64,000 bases of DNA from Citrus sinensis (Eukaryota > Streptophyta > Magnoliopsida > Sapindales > Rutaceae). Of this stretch, positions 11,401-28,461 are shown piece by piece. The position numbers and the translations under genes were made by a program. A model generated the notes under the pieces. It did no database searches, was not told the DNA's origin, and saw nothing but the letters and a program-made list of their open reading frames with translations. The first letter of the stretch is position 1. Every line of letters starts with the position of its first letter. The stretch covers positions 38,893,501-38,957,500 of the forward strand of contig NC_068558.1 in NCBI RefSeq assembly GCF_022201045.2, in the 5' to 3' direction.

Positions 11401-14400
11401 AACCATTTTCATTTTGTCTAATCAATGTCATGTGGTAACCATAAATAGAATCCTCAAACTCATAATGCTCATTAGGTGATTAGACAAAGTAATCAAGACA
11501 TGAAGAGAAGGAACTCAACCTTTTTGTATAATCTTGCATAAGCTTCCCAGCACTTTATCTGGAAAGAAGGTCTTCTGTCAGCCACCACTTCAGAAGCTGC
11601 AAGTCCAAAGCTCACAGCAACAAGTAATTCTCTTCCACCCTTTTCTACTCTGAAAACACAACATGCATGCAAAGGTTGATAAGTGACTATGCTATGAAGA
11701 ATAATAAATACATTAAAAATATATGACAAACCTAATTATAACAGCAGCAAGTAAGTTACTTCCTTCAACCCTAATAACTGGATGGCCCATTTTCAGAGAA
11801 CTATACTTCTGAAACAAATCAGTATCCAAGGGATTATGGTCATCCGTATCTTTGGACAGAGAGGAAGATGCTTCTATATCAGATTCATCCATACTGCTAA
11901 TGGACTGCAACTTGTTTCCAGTTTCTTTATAAAGCCAGTGTGCCGCGAGCCCGTGTTCAGCATATTCATGCATTTTCTGGAAAATAGAGCACAATTTTGA
12001 CATCATAAAGGATTGGAACCATCGTCTCCAAAAAAAAAAAAAAAGCATTGGAACCACATAAAATACCTGTGTTCTTATCTGAACCTCCAAAGCTGAACCG
12101 TCAGGTCCTTGTACAGCAGTATGCAGAGACTGCAAATATTTAACAAAACGCAGGTTTGAACTCCAACACAAGATAAATGTTTGGAACACAAATCGAATTA
12201 TATCAATGAACAAAATCAGAAACCCTTTTGATATAAAACAAATTAAACTGTAAGTGATAAGCAAAAACACTGATATATCAAGAGGACAATCTTCTTTAAT
12301 GTAAATTATGTGACTCCTTCCCTCACAAGATCATATATACAATTTCTCAAGTCTCAGCCACTGATCAGAACTTTCCAATGAAAATAACTGACACTGGTAA
12401 GCAGTTGTCCAGAAAACTGTATCTCAGCTTAATTGTAGGCTATCAAAATAATCTAACATAGCTACAACCAAATGATTAGCTGCAACTTCAACTTTTTCCT
12501 CAAGATTCTCTTTGAACTATAAAAATCTAATAGTAACTTGATTTCTGTTTCTTTAGGCTAGAATAATATCTTTATAATGCAACTCAGAATGGTTGTATGC
12601 AAGGCGCCACATCTTAGTAATTTCTTTTATTCTTTCATAATGTATCTTCACGGCAGAAGTGTTTGTAGTGAAACATAACCTGATACCCACTAGGCTTTGG
12701 ATTAACAATGTAATCATCAAATTCACCATCAATAGGGATCCAGAGCCTGCAAAAAGGAAAGATTGTCAGAGTTGGTGTAGTTTTAGGAAGTACAAAGACA
12801 GCAAATTTATGTAATAATGCATCACCATGCTACTTTGAACTAGTTGCTTAAAATGTATGATCACTTATAAAATCCAGCGTATCAACAAAAGCAAAAATCA
12901 GGGAAACCAGATGCATTTTCTGAGTCTATAAAACTAGTGTAGCTATGATCTAAAATATTTCAAAATAATTTTATTTGTCAAAAAAAGCTCACATCAATGT
13001 TCCTGAAGACACGAATTGAACATATCCAACAATAATTAAATAAAAGGAACACAATGATGTACCTATGGACAATATCAAGAAGGCTGTAGCAGCACTGAAT
13101 TGCAGGTCCATGTAGAGTTCCATTCTTGTCTCCAACCACTACCCTCAATGCACGAGCATCATATACTTTATGGATACCTACGTCTTTTCGTCTCATCTGC
13201 ATGAAAAGAAGATAAAACACAAATATTATACTTGATAGTTTTCAAATAAAAATTAATGATGGAATAAAATTAGTGTAGCATATATTACTTAACTAGCGAA
13301 CTAAAGCACATAGGAGATCAAAAAGCCAAGTAAGATAAAATCCAACAAGGTCTACTTTAGTCATTCAGATAAATTGCTTGCCAACTATTTTTTCTCTTTT
13401 ACTTCATACTTGTGGTCCTTCAAATTAATGCAATAGGAGATCAATATTTCACTAAAGGCTATACTATATAAGGGCTAAATATTTAACTTAAATAAACTAA
13501 AGGAACAGTTTTTTAATTTCTGTTTTATGGTCGGCAGGAAAGACAAAATTTTGATAGAGGGAAATGAGAGAGCAAAAAGACAGAATCCCTAAAACATTGA
13601 GAGTTAGTGAGGTTGAAAAATTAAGAGCTAGAGTGTGAGGAAGCAATTATTAAGGGTAAATCCTCGTATCACTGAATTTTCTTATCAAGTGAAATTGATG
13701 ATCTCCAAGGACGTAGCCAAGTTGGTGAACTAAGTAATTGCTCGTTTTATGTTGTGGTTGATTTTTTTTGTGTTGATTTTATTTTCCTGTTGCTTGTGTA
13801 CCACCATATTCTCTATTTGAACCATTCAAACAAGATTTTGGAATGTGTTTGACAGCTTGGATGAGTTTGATCAATTGGTTGCAAGGTGTTTAATTAAATT
13901 CATAGGTGTAAACAAAGTTTTCGTTACCCCAACATTAGGACAAGAAAGAGACTTTTGGACATTGAAAGCTCTTTCAGGAGTTCATATGAGAATGAAAAAC
14001 TAAATGTGGAATTATATCACTCATACAGCGAAGTTCCTAAATCCAAGTTTAATAATTTATTATCCTATGCAATAGAATCACAGAGCTATGGTGCCTTTGG
14101 CATAATAATAGTGATAAGACAGACTTCATTCTCCAGTTATAATAAATTTGCCAGGAAAAAACAAGATGTTAATACTACCGTCCACTTCTACATAGGATAT
14201 GACATAATGTTATGTTTCTCCATATAATGAGCAATGCCTATTTAGAACATTCTGTGACCTTGCAGTAAAAGGAAAATACACCTATGGACATAATTCTTTT
14301 CAAGATTTAAATTGTAAAAGGTTAAGCATGGAAAAATCAAGGCCCAAATATCCTAAATGTCATTTGGATAACAAAGCCATAAACTTCATTAATACCTTGC

Positions 14401-17400
14401 TGAAGATACTGTACAAGCTTTTTAGTCGGCTGGATAAAGTAACCTCCATTCCTGGAATGTAACTGCAATCACAAAACAGAAAGTGAGCGAGGAGAGAGTC
14501 ATTATGTACGGTGAAAGTGATAGTGGTTGCTCCATTGTATGCATTATAAAATGGAAATTGAATTATGGATTAAAAGTGATTTTCTTCTGATTTACAAGCA
14601 GCAAAACTAATGGGAGAAGCAACCCGTACGAAGTTGATATAAGTAACTCCTTCTCAAGTGCTTCTTCACAGGCTACCAGCGATGTCAAAGCGATTCCAGC
14701 ATCCTGCACAACCTTGGCTTTTTTTTGAGCCTCTGAACTTTTAGCAAGATCATGAAGAAATTTAGTCCGTTTTCTGCGATCTGATAAGATATCAAAAGGC
14801 ACAACAGCTTCCAAAAGATCCTGCAGACAGAATTATTGGATAAATGACTTAATCAACAGCCCTATGATCCACCTACCACCGAAAACTATTCCATTTCTTT
14901 CAGCAAGCTACAATCACTCTCCCAAGCTGCTGCCAATCTGCCTACTGACCACTGATCATTATATCTAGGTTGAAACAAGAATTCATCCCATAACAGCCAT
15001 TTTAGATTGTTGGTTTAAATCTATTCTAATACTGCTAAAGTTCAGGTTCTGAAGCATTGTGATCACGTTCCGGTACCTAGAGTTTCCATGTTCATTACTT
15101 CATTTTTTTTCAAATTGCATGATTATAAACAGTAAGAGAATGAAGCTTGCTGTTAAAAAAAAATAATAATAAATAAATACAAATGCGATTTAAAAAATAG
15201 AAAAACGTGATATATAACTATGCATGCAAACCAAACAGTTTCAAAGATATTATTGGAATCAGAATCATTGCATCATACTCATACGAGATTCATCATTTAA
15301 TGTGGAATGTTATCCAATATTTAAGGAAATAAAAAATAGATATAAACAATTTTTCTGAATAATATGCATACCTTCATGCTTAAAACATGCTCATCAAATG
15401 TTGTAAAACTTTCATCATCAGAAGCAGTTCTTTCATCCAAGGGTGGTGAGCTAACTATTGTAGTTATTCTTCTTGAATAGCCTACTCTGTTTCTAGGGCT
15501 CCACATGGATGCTAGATCAGCTCGCATCTTCCGGAAAATTTGAGGCTAAAGATTAGGGCATTGCCATAGAAAATAAGATACAATTAGTATAGGTTAAGAA
15601 GAAGTAGTACAGTCTGCAACAAGTAAATAGAAAAATAGGAAGACGACTTTTAGCCTAAAACGTCAGTAAGAAAACAATGGCCAACTCATTGATCAAAATC
15701 CCTTATGGCTGGTTTGAGATGGCTACTGAGATGGTCAAAAGTTTGAGCAGTTAAAAGTCATTGTACGTGCTTGGTAAAACTATTTTAATTACTATTGGAA
15801 AAGTCACCCAATTCTTTAGCAGATTTTAAAGAATGAGAAAAGAGTTGCTTTTCAAAATATAATTTTGGCAATAATTTTTTTTTCCTTAACTTATAATTCC
15901 AAAAATGTTGCTGCTGGTGTTTAATGCTGGTACTAATGCCAAATTCCTCCAGAATCAAGTTTTTTTTGGAAAGTTTTGAACTTGTCCGAGATACAAATAT
16001 ATAGAGCTATCATGGGGCCTGTTCAAATCTATACAGGAATACTTTCAAAAGTTCTTTCTATAGTTTTAAACAATTTGGTCTGGCTTTTCTAATCTCGTTT
16101 CTTTCTATTAATATATACAGTTATTGTTTTCTATCAAAAATATAATAAAGGAAAAATCATATAGACTCAACACTATCTGCATAGATTAATCAATTATATA
16201 AGGACAAAAAATTGTTCATGTTCAACTTCAATACTAATATATTAATGAAAATATAATTATACATAGACATGCATAAGTATATTTGTAAATTATGTATGCA
16301 TTTATGGATGGGTGCATGTGTGTGTATTGAAGCAATTTAGTTCGACATTATGCTCATTTAAATTATCAAGTAAAGTCACATCATTTAACAATGAGGATTA
16401 CCAAATGAACATTCATTGATTTTAAAACTCAACAGTACTTTTAAAATAAAAAATTTACCAAACATTTAACTACTTCTTTAAATGATTATTTATTGATTTT
16501 AAAAGTCAACATTAACGACTGCTTAAATAACATGGTGCATAAAGAGGAAGACACTAAAAGACTAGCAATACACAAATTTCAACAACAAACCAGAATTGCT
16601 AACTATGATCCGTCCCTTTTTCTTATACACGTTTGAAACTAAGATGCAAATGGTTACTCATTACATTATTACTTAAGTCATGCAAAGCATGTTTCTCTCT
16701 ACATAAATGAAATGACTAAGCCCTAAAAGATTATGAGCAAACCTGAAGAACAGCAAAGCAAAGATCTTCTAATTCAGCTTTCAGCGCCCACAAACCCAAT
16801 CTGGAAGCAAGTGAGCACCAAATAAGCAGCGTCTCCTGTGCTACAGCTCGAGCCTTTGCTGGTGGCAGAACATAACTGAACTCAAATACCATAATCTAAA
16901 ATTATTGACAAATTCTTTAAGCCTCTAAAAGACCGGGATTCAAAATGTCATAAAAACATTAACAGAGAAGTACAAAGTTTCTGAGAATGGAATCACTTTT
17001 TAATAGGCATAAAGTAATACTCAAAGTGAAGAGTTGGTACATGGTTCTCATATTGTGAAGACGGTCCGCAAGCTTGATAAGCACCACACGTGGATCATCA
17101 ACCATGCCCAAGAGCATAACTCGTAAGTCATTTGCCTTCGAGATGCACAACAAAAGTATGAGACTAGAAAGTAGCACAGCTACTTGAATTAATTTTATCT
17201 TTTTAGACCAACAAAACTCCTCAAGTTAAACTTCCAAAAATTGGTTTTATCATATTGCTCCTTGAATTTTCGGCTAAGAAACAAAAGATTATACAAATAA
17301 TTATATGAAATACCTTGAATTTCCATGTTTTATTATAGAAGGCATTGTTTATCTCATTTCTATTAAAAGGTCTCTATTGTTATTTTTATACATTAATTTT

Positions 17401-20400
17401 CACATTCAAGTGGGGAAAATTAGGAATTCATAACTTGAGTTCAGTGAAGAATAGGTACACGCTATCAAAATTAACAAATGCAAATTAACGGCCATGTCTT
17501 ACAAAGTAAAATGCCACAAATTCTATCCATATTTAACAAAATGTGAGAACTCAAGGACCTATATGATAAATTCCCCCATTTTTTTTTAAAGGAAAAATTA
17601 TCCTCCAACCACCTCAAGAATATTGAAAGTGAACACCACAAGTTTTTGATATTATCTTTGCACCACCTTAAGTTTTAATTTTATACAACCAACCCCTTTT
17701 CCATTAACTCCATTAGCCACCGTCAAGGAATATAAGATAAAAGAATATTCTGCCCATGGATATAGTTAAGAAGGTAAAACTTGAGGTGGTGCAAAGATAT
17801 TATCAGAAACTTATGGTGGCTACTTGTAGTTACGACATTCTTGAGGCGGTTGTGCGATAATTTCCCACAAAGAAATAAATAAACGAATAAAACACCTCTA
17901 TTCTCTTCAATTTTCCTTTTAATTGAAGAAAAAATTTCTCAACCAGCATACTTGAGTACAATAAAAATTGGTTTGTGGAAGTCTGATTAACTAAATGTTG
18001 CAAACTGCATGAAAAGCAATTAAGTAATTTATTAATTTCTACAAGTTGACTACACCCCACATTAGGTTACAACTTCTGATAAATTATGTAGAAAATATAA
18101 CTAGATTATCATACTCAGGAAAAGAAACCAAACTGACATTTCTGACTCAAGATTATAGATCAAATCTATAATTTCTAAATTTAGGGGGTGAGTTGATAGT
18201 TATCATGTTTCAGTAGTCCAGTTTCATACCTCTTCATGACCAAGGGTACCCTGGTTTACATTTATCCTCCGATGTCTCCTAAGTAGCTGCAAAATAGCTG
18301 CTTGGTTAAGTGACAAAAGGAGAAAACCAGAGAAAAGCAAAGGATAAAATTTGACTCGGTTTAAATCAAGGCATAGAGACGAGAAAATTTCATCTTGATT
18401 GCACAGAAATAATAACATTATTATACTACAAAAATAATAAATAAATGATGACCTAATGAGCAAAACGGATTTAAACTAATTTAAGTAAACTTTCCACTTT
18501 AAGATGTATGAACTTTGTCTTTTCTCTATCCTACAATATGACAATAAATTCTTCTGATAAGTAAATGAACTGAACAAGAGATGCAAGAAGAAAACTTCAG
18601 AGCACATGGAAATGTACAAGAGAAAACATAAATGAGAAAAGGGTAGACACAATAGATTAGGCAAAAGCCACCAAATATTCCAGAAAATAAGTGCAACACA
18701 AGCAAGCTGGTGGAAAAAGCATACAGCAATACTGCAGGACATACTGGCTGGTAGATAAGGCAGTTTTAAGATCTTTAAGTTTGGGACAGGCTAATAAATT
18801 AAAAAGATTAATTTGCAATTTAGTTAGTTTGCTAGTAGATTAGGATTTATGGTTTTAAATGGCAAAGGACTAGATTTTGGTGGTTGTTTATCTTATAATA
18901 GGGCATCGCATTATGTGTGTGTGTTTTTCCTTCCCTTTTTTTAAAGTATCACCAATTTACAATTCGACTTTCAACCAAAAACCAATGGAAATCTCTAGCA
19001 TCCGTAGCCTCTTTCCCAAAATATATTAAATTCTAATGAAAACAGCAAGCCAGTAAGATCAAGAGAGCTCCCTTTCATAAGAGTGATTCAAATCAAGAGA
19101 TCCATTTCACAAGAGTGATTCAAACTCCATCTAATTAAGAATTTCTTCTTTCAAAATTAAATCAAACTTACTCAGAATGAAAGCCATGATATGAACCATG
19201 AAAATCTAGCAGATTTATTTTTCTTCTCAAAGAGAAGAAAATGTGATGTGTTTACAAGATGAAACTAAAAATGGACAAAAAAAAAACAATAATAGTGACA
19301 ATGATGATATAAATAGATAAACCTTGATTAACTTAGAGAAAGTGAGAGGTTTGAAGTTAGCAAAGCTTCCCATATCAATTAATCAATATAAGGAAAACTT
19401 CTTTTGAAGCCGTAATTTCATATCAGACTTAAAAAATAATTTTTAAAGAGTTTCAATGCCAGAGATATCATTTTACATAGTGTTTCTGGACTGTCTAATT
19501 TTTGTTATATCAACAAAGATTAGCACCACAATCTATGGCATTCCTACCCTCCAACCAGTCCCACTGTCACTACCATCCATTATGCAACACTGAATCCAAG
19601 GCCCCGCTGTAGAAAGAGGACAGACCCAATAGGGTATAAAGGATGAAAAATTTTATTAAGAAAGAGGGAAATGATAAGCTTAGTGAAATAACAAGTTTAA
19701 AATACCTGATTTATGTAACTTAATCTGGAAACTCCAGCAACCAATTTTGCTACTTCATCACCAAACTCTTCTTCTATACTGCCCAAACTTTCACATGCAT
19801 CATCAACAACGTCATGTAGAATACCAGCAACGACTGTGTCAACAGCCTGCAGCAGATTTCACTGTCTTAGCAAGGTTTAACTCATTGTGACTTTGAGCAA
19901 GGGAAGTTTTCTGCTGCAGACACTTCAATGAAATAGAAATTCTTTTACATAGTTTAAGTCTCTTATCTTTTATCATAGGATACAAGAGTCTCATATCAGC
20001 TAATTATTACTTAACATGATAAAAGTTTTATTGTAAAAAAAAATTAACTTCTTATTAAACAACTCCAATGAACCCAACTCCCATTTCATTTCCTATAATA
20101 TGATATCACAATCAATGCTTGTCTGAAATTGCCTCTCCATTGGCTAAACAAACTCTTTTTTTTTTATTATTAAAAATTCTTTCGATTTTTTTTTTTTTTT
20201 GGTCTCAATTGTTTACAAGTGGAGAAAAAATTTATGAAGAGTCAAAAATGCATTTTGACGCCCACTGGGAGAAGCTCAAATTTAAGGCTTCTCCAAGCAG
20301 CTCTTTTTTAACTTTCTAATAAGGTTAAATAGCCAAAACTACTCTTTATTTTATTGTTTAAAGCGCATTATCAAATAGATCCACCCGTGATTTAAAATAA

Positions 20401-21393
20401 AATGACAGAACACAAGAACTGAGGAAAATTTAAACAAAATGGCTAGTAACGGAATTGCATACTCGTTTGCCACTTGACGGAATCAGCATGGCTAAGATTC
20501 TTCCTGTATGGATACAATGTGTTAAATATGGATCTCCTGTTTTGCGAAACTGGCCATGGTGAGCTCTTTTAGCAAATGCAATAGCCTTTTGCACCTGCCT
20601 TGACAGATGGAACTGGTTTAGTGGCAGAAGATGACGACAAAACGCAGGCAAGTGTCAAGTCATGATGCCAGTATAGTCACAGATTTTAAACCTGTTCATC
20701 ATTAAATATGGGATACCCAGTTACATCGACTCCATCCACTATAAAAGTACCTGCAACGCTCTCAGGATAAAAAAGGTTAATGGAAAACTATGTAAACATT
20801 AACCGAAAAAATGCATCATAAGTTAAACTTAGCCGATTTTTGGTACTGAGGTAATGTGGCCTAAAACCACTGTGAAATTCAATTTCACAATGTTTGGTAT
20901 ATAATAATTCTAGTAAAGAGTAAAAGTAATAAAGATTTTTCATCAATCAACCACAAAATCACCTTAGAGTCAGCTTATCTTCTAAGCCTCAGCTGAACCA
21001 CTATTATTAGAAGATGATATAACTAAAACCAGTCTAAATTCAAATGATTAATTATGAATAAGAGCAAAAAGTTTCACTACGGTTAATAGTTGGACTAAAT
21101 TGAACAAAGATGAAAAGAAAGAAAAAGATAAAATGTAAAATACCGGGTTGCTCCTCGAGTTTAGGCCACAGGAAATCAACCTTAGTAGAAAGACAAGCAC
21201 CAGAAGCAATGGCGACGGCGGTGACAGCGACATGCGTGATGGCTGAGGTGACGGCGCCATGGACTTTTCCTGCAGCGGCCGCGGCCGCAATAACGTTGGC
21301 GTGGTCTAAAAGGCAACTGAATTTCGGTCGGTTACGGCGAAATTTGCAGAAGAATATCGGAAATGGAGAGTTTTTTTGAGCTAAGCCTAGCAT
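8474..21393 (-). CDS. RelA/SpoT homologue (ppGpp hydrolase/synthetase-like) with C-terminal TGS domain
   Basis: Eighteen exons join in frame, from high to low coordinate: 21144-21393, 20692-20750, 20463-20594, 19706-19846, 18230-18286, 17041-17135, 16743-16875, 15372-15545, 14630-14820, 14396-14462, 13063-13196, 12680-12746, 12067-12129, 11732-11976, 11520-11649, 9642-9734, 8970-9155, 8474-8770. The total is 2514 nt, 837 aa. An in-frame TGA lies 10 codons before the ATG, which fixes the start. The N-terminus is basic, hydrophobic and Ala-rich and resembles a plastid transit peptide (inference). The HD domain spans about 104-290 with H129, H158-D159, D162-D163 and KLADRLHNMRT at 234-244. The synthetase domain spans about 412-540 with R423, K425, D446, GYQSLHT at 498-504 and E515. 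A Cys-rich linker lies at 647-677, and a TGS domain at about 777-837 ends the protein. I see no ACT domain. Position 422, Gly in active synthetases, is Ser. Members make or break the alarmone (p)ppGpp from GTP/GDP and ATP, in plants mostly in plastids. The fold is certain; subfamily and activities are not. Confidence 0.92.
9358..9447. repeat. 90-bp near-perfect hairpin in an RSH intron
   Basis: The arms 9358-9402 and 9403-9447 are near-perfect reverse complements, for example CCAGAATTTTAAAGTG against CACTTTAAAATTCCGG. The loop is almost absent. The hairpin sits between AT-dinucleotide runs in the intron at 9156-9641. It looks like a miniature foldback element. A small-RNA precursor is possible but unsupported. 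Confidence 0.8.
10262..10678. mobile_element. MITE-like element with long inverted ends
   Basis: The ends are inverted copies: GGAATTTATGGAAATGGCCC on the left answers AAATTTTATGGAAGAGACCC read from the right end. The symmetry continues inward through CCCAAAATTAG and TTTTGGACAAT for roughly 100 bases per arm. It lies in the RSH intron at 9735-11519. I could not fix a target-site duplication, so the superfamily is open. Confidence 0.65.
17591..17865. mobile_element. short MITE with about 90-bp terminal inverted repeats
   Basis: GGAAAAATTATCCTCCAACC on the left matches GGGAAATTATCGCACAACCG read from the right. The arms continue through CCTCAAGAAT and ATCTTTGCACCACCT. It lies in the RSH intron at 17136-18229. 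I see no clear target-site duplication. Confidence 0.65.
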
Positions 21394-22102
21394 AGTTGAT
21401 TTTGATTCGTTGGACTTGAATCATTTGAATTTGGGGATGTTATTCACTTATTGTTAGTTATCAATTTAAAAAAAAAAAAAAATCATTAAAAAAATCACAA
21501 CTAATGCTTCCCGCTGCCTCTCACTTTCTGACTTGACAGCGTATGGTGGGGAAAATTTTAGTGGGCTATTTTTATCACTTCGGTCCCTGTTCATTTTTTT
21601 ATTCTAAAGAAGAGTGCAATTTTATCTATTGTATTAATAGATCCCTCATGTTTTGTAGGGAATTAGTGCTGTTTACAGGTTTAGGATAAAGTTTTCCGGA
21701 TTCTGTTTTAATTTTTATAATAAAAATATATACCATCTGCATTAAAATTGAACTAATATAAATATATTCTTCTAAATAAATTTCAATAATTTATAAGATG
21801 TTTACGTTTCACCATTTCTATGAACTCAAGTGACTGTAGTTAGCATCAAATTGAAGTAAAAATGTATTTCCGTGTAATTTGGTAGTATTTTTTCTCCATT
21901 TTAGGAGTTGGGATTTTTGAGTTTATTTTTTTGAAGATATATAAATGTTTGCATCTTTCAATTCATTTATAATATATTTTATAACTGTAATATAATTAAT
22001 AAAAAAAATTTGTCACCTAAATTTTTTAAAAAATTTTGAGTCATTAATTAACCATTTTAAAAAGACATTTTTCCAAAATTTTTCATTTTCTGAAAATTGA
22101 TT
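21394..22102. other. RSH upstream region
   Basis: This is AT-rich spacer upstream of the RSH start codon. It should contain the RSH promoter and 5' UTR. An A-run lies near 21466-21482. I see no TATA box placed well enough to call and no gene. Confidence 0.5.
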
Positions 22103-22175
22103 GCTCTCGTTGAGAGTCGAACTCAAGACCTCCCGCTTACTAAACGGGTGCTCTAACCAACTGAGCTACGAGAGC
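22103..22175 (-). tRNA. tRNA-Thr (anticodon AGU)
   Basis: The minus strand folds into a full 73-nt cloverleaf. The 7-bp acceptor GCTCTCG pairs with CGAGAGC. The D arm is GCTC/GAGC with an AGTTGGTTA loop. The anticodon arm is CCCGT/GCGGG with loop TTAGTAA, giving anticodon AGT. The variable loop is 5 nt, and the T arm TTGAG/CTCAA encloses TTCGACT. There is no intron and no encoded CCA, as usual for nuclear plant tRNA genes. A TTTT run follows within about 10 bases on the transcribed strand and can act as the Pol III terminator. The A-box and B-box sequences are intact, so the gene looks functional. Confidence 0.95.
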
Positions 22176-23113
22176 TGCCATTGAAGGTGACTTTCAAATA
22201 GCACTAAAAATAGCTGCCGGGTTATGCATTTTTTCACCAGGACACAACCCGCGCAGTTAAAAATATCTTCGAACTTTTTTATACAATCTACCTTTCTATC
22301 AAACAAATGGATCTTTTTCACCTTTTTGACGACAAAGAAGCACGATTATGTCATGTTTTAATCGTGAACCTGAGCTCCACAGATTAAGCCTTAAGGTATT
22401 GTTGACTTTTTATTCAAGGGATAAGTGATCCCCAAGAGCCTAATATTTGAACAAATTGGTTTTGAAGCAAGTATAGGAGGATAATGCTTTTGAGATGGAT
22501 GGAAAATGTGTGAACTCAATCATCCAACACATCAGTCACGGCTAACCCTAGAATAACCTAATTTACTTTAATGCCACGCAAGATTTCAAATGCGATTATC
22601 TCCCAGATTCAATTATCCTACACCACCACACTGGTAAGCACACGTGTCTGTGCCCGTGCGTGTGCGATTTAACTCATATTTTGAATCTTAGGAGGATAAA
22701 GGACATGTATTGAACCCCGAGTCCAGTTCACTTCAATATACATTACAGGAAGTCACACAAACAAGTACGGTCAAATGTAAGCACCCTATCAAAAGCTTCA
22801 TTGGCCTTAGATACATACAACCCAAAAGAATTTGATTACAGACGGGACTTCCCTCCAGTAAACGCATGACTCAGGAGTTTCATCATTCAATCTACCTCAA
22901 ATCCTCTCGTGTAAACCTGGAAAAACAAGTCAGGATTCATCATCAATTCAGTAAAAACTGAAGATTTGATGGAAGTAGAGAAAAAACCAATAACAATCAC
23001 TTCAAGTTGTTTCGTTGTTGTTGGTTTTTTTTTTTTGGGAGGGGGAGGGGGGGGGGGGGGGGGAGGGGGAAGGGTAGGCTCAATGTAAGTGGTAAGATTT
23101 TCAACCTGGATCC
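22176..23113. other. intergenic spacer with T- and G-homopolymer tract
   Basis: I see no gene. At about 23025-23076 a T-run passes into a G-rich tract with 18 or more consecutive G. On the minus strand this is a C-rich tract about 40 to 75 bases after the ARF stop codon, so it may be transcribed in that 3' UTR. Confidence 0.55.
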
Positions 23114-27435
<4,322 letters not shown>

Positions 27436-27928
27436 TCCCCGTCCCTTTGAGCTTGTTGATGATTTCTCTTTTTTTTTTTTTCTTTCTTTTGAATTTCCTC
27501 TTGATTTCGCTTTACAATCGACCTTTAAACTAATTATGAGAATGGATCGGAGATCAATTTGATACAAACGCAACTACCTCTGCGTTTCCTTTCACTCGGA
27601 TCTTTCTTTCTACGCAACGAATGAAATCAGCACATTTTGATTTTCGTTTTATAATTTTATTATTAACTATTATTTTAAAAATTAAAATTTTATTAGTGTT
27701 ATTGTTTTTTAAATTATGATAATTTTCGGAAATTTGACTACGTTGGCGATAGACTGGACTATCGACACAACAATCATCGGGAGAGACTTTTCAAGTCATG
27801 AAAAGTAGATCATCTTCCTGTGACTTTGCAATTCTGATCCAAATTTCTATCATAAAAAGTCCAAGATACCCCTTCATTGTATGAATAATTTTTAATTTTA
27901 AAGAAGAAAATAAGAAAGGTTACGATTA

Positions 27929-28461
27929 GGGTAATTTTTAAAAACTTTCCCTGAGGTTTGAGGCTGTTGTAAGTAGATGGTGAAAATTATTTTATTTGTA
28001 AAAGGCCCCCTACCGTTAGTTAAAATTTTTATTGACTAACTGTTGACTTTGAAAAGACAATATTACCCCCAATATTTACAATTCTAAATATTTACAATTT
28101 CATAAGTAATTAAAACAATTATTTTCACCATGATCAAGCTATTGATATTTCCTTAAAATCTTAAAAAAATAAAATTACAAATCTTAAAATAATTTTTTTT
28201 AAGTTTGTAATAAAATTACAAATCTTAATTATTTGATATAAAAATATAATTTTTTTTAAGTTTTTAATTTTATTTTTTTTAAGATTTTAAGGAAATTTTA
28301 ACTGACTTAAACTATTATTGGGGGTAATATTATCTTTTTAAAGTCAACAGTTAGTCAATGAAAATTTTAACTAACGGTAGGGGGTCTTTTACAAATAAAA
28401 TGATTTTCACCATCTACTTGCAACAACCTCAAAATTCAGGGAAGGTTTTTAAAAATTACCC
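27929..28461. mobile_element. Mutator-type MITE with 9-bp target-site duplication
   Basis: The two arms, about 27929-28075 and 28315-28461, are near-perfect reverse complements. They begin GGGTAATTTTTAAAAAC and share CCCCCTACCGTTAGTTAAAA and GACTAACTGTTGACTTT. The direct repeat TTACGATTA flanks the element at 27920-27928 and 28462-28470. Arms of about 147 bp and a 9-bp TSD fit a non-autonomous Mutator-like element. It has no coding capacity. It lies upstream of the ARF gene. Confidence 0.9.

Noticed and set aside
13955..14227. 90-codon plus-strand ORF in an RSH intron
   Set aside because: No recognisable motif, AT-rich, and inside an intron whose flanking exons join in phase without it.
8474..21393. 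Calling the RSH gene simply RSH1
   Set aside because: It shares the Gly loss argued for RSH1, but it lacks the ACT domain and its TGS is at the extreme C-terminus. I left the symbol empty rather than assign it.
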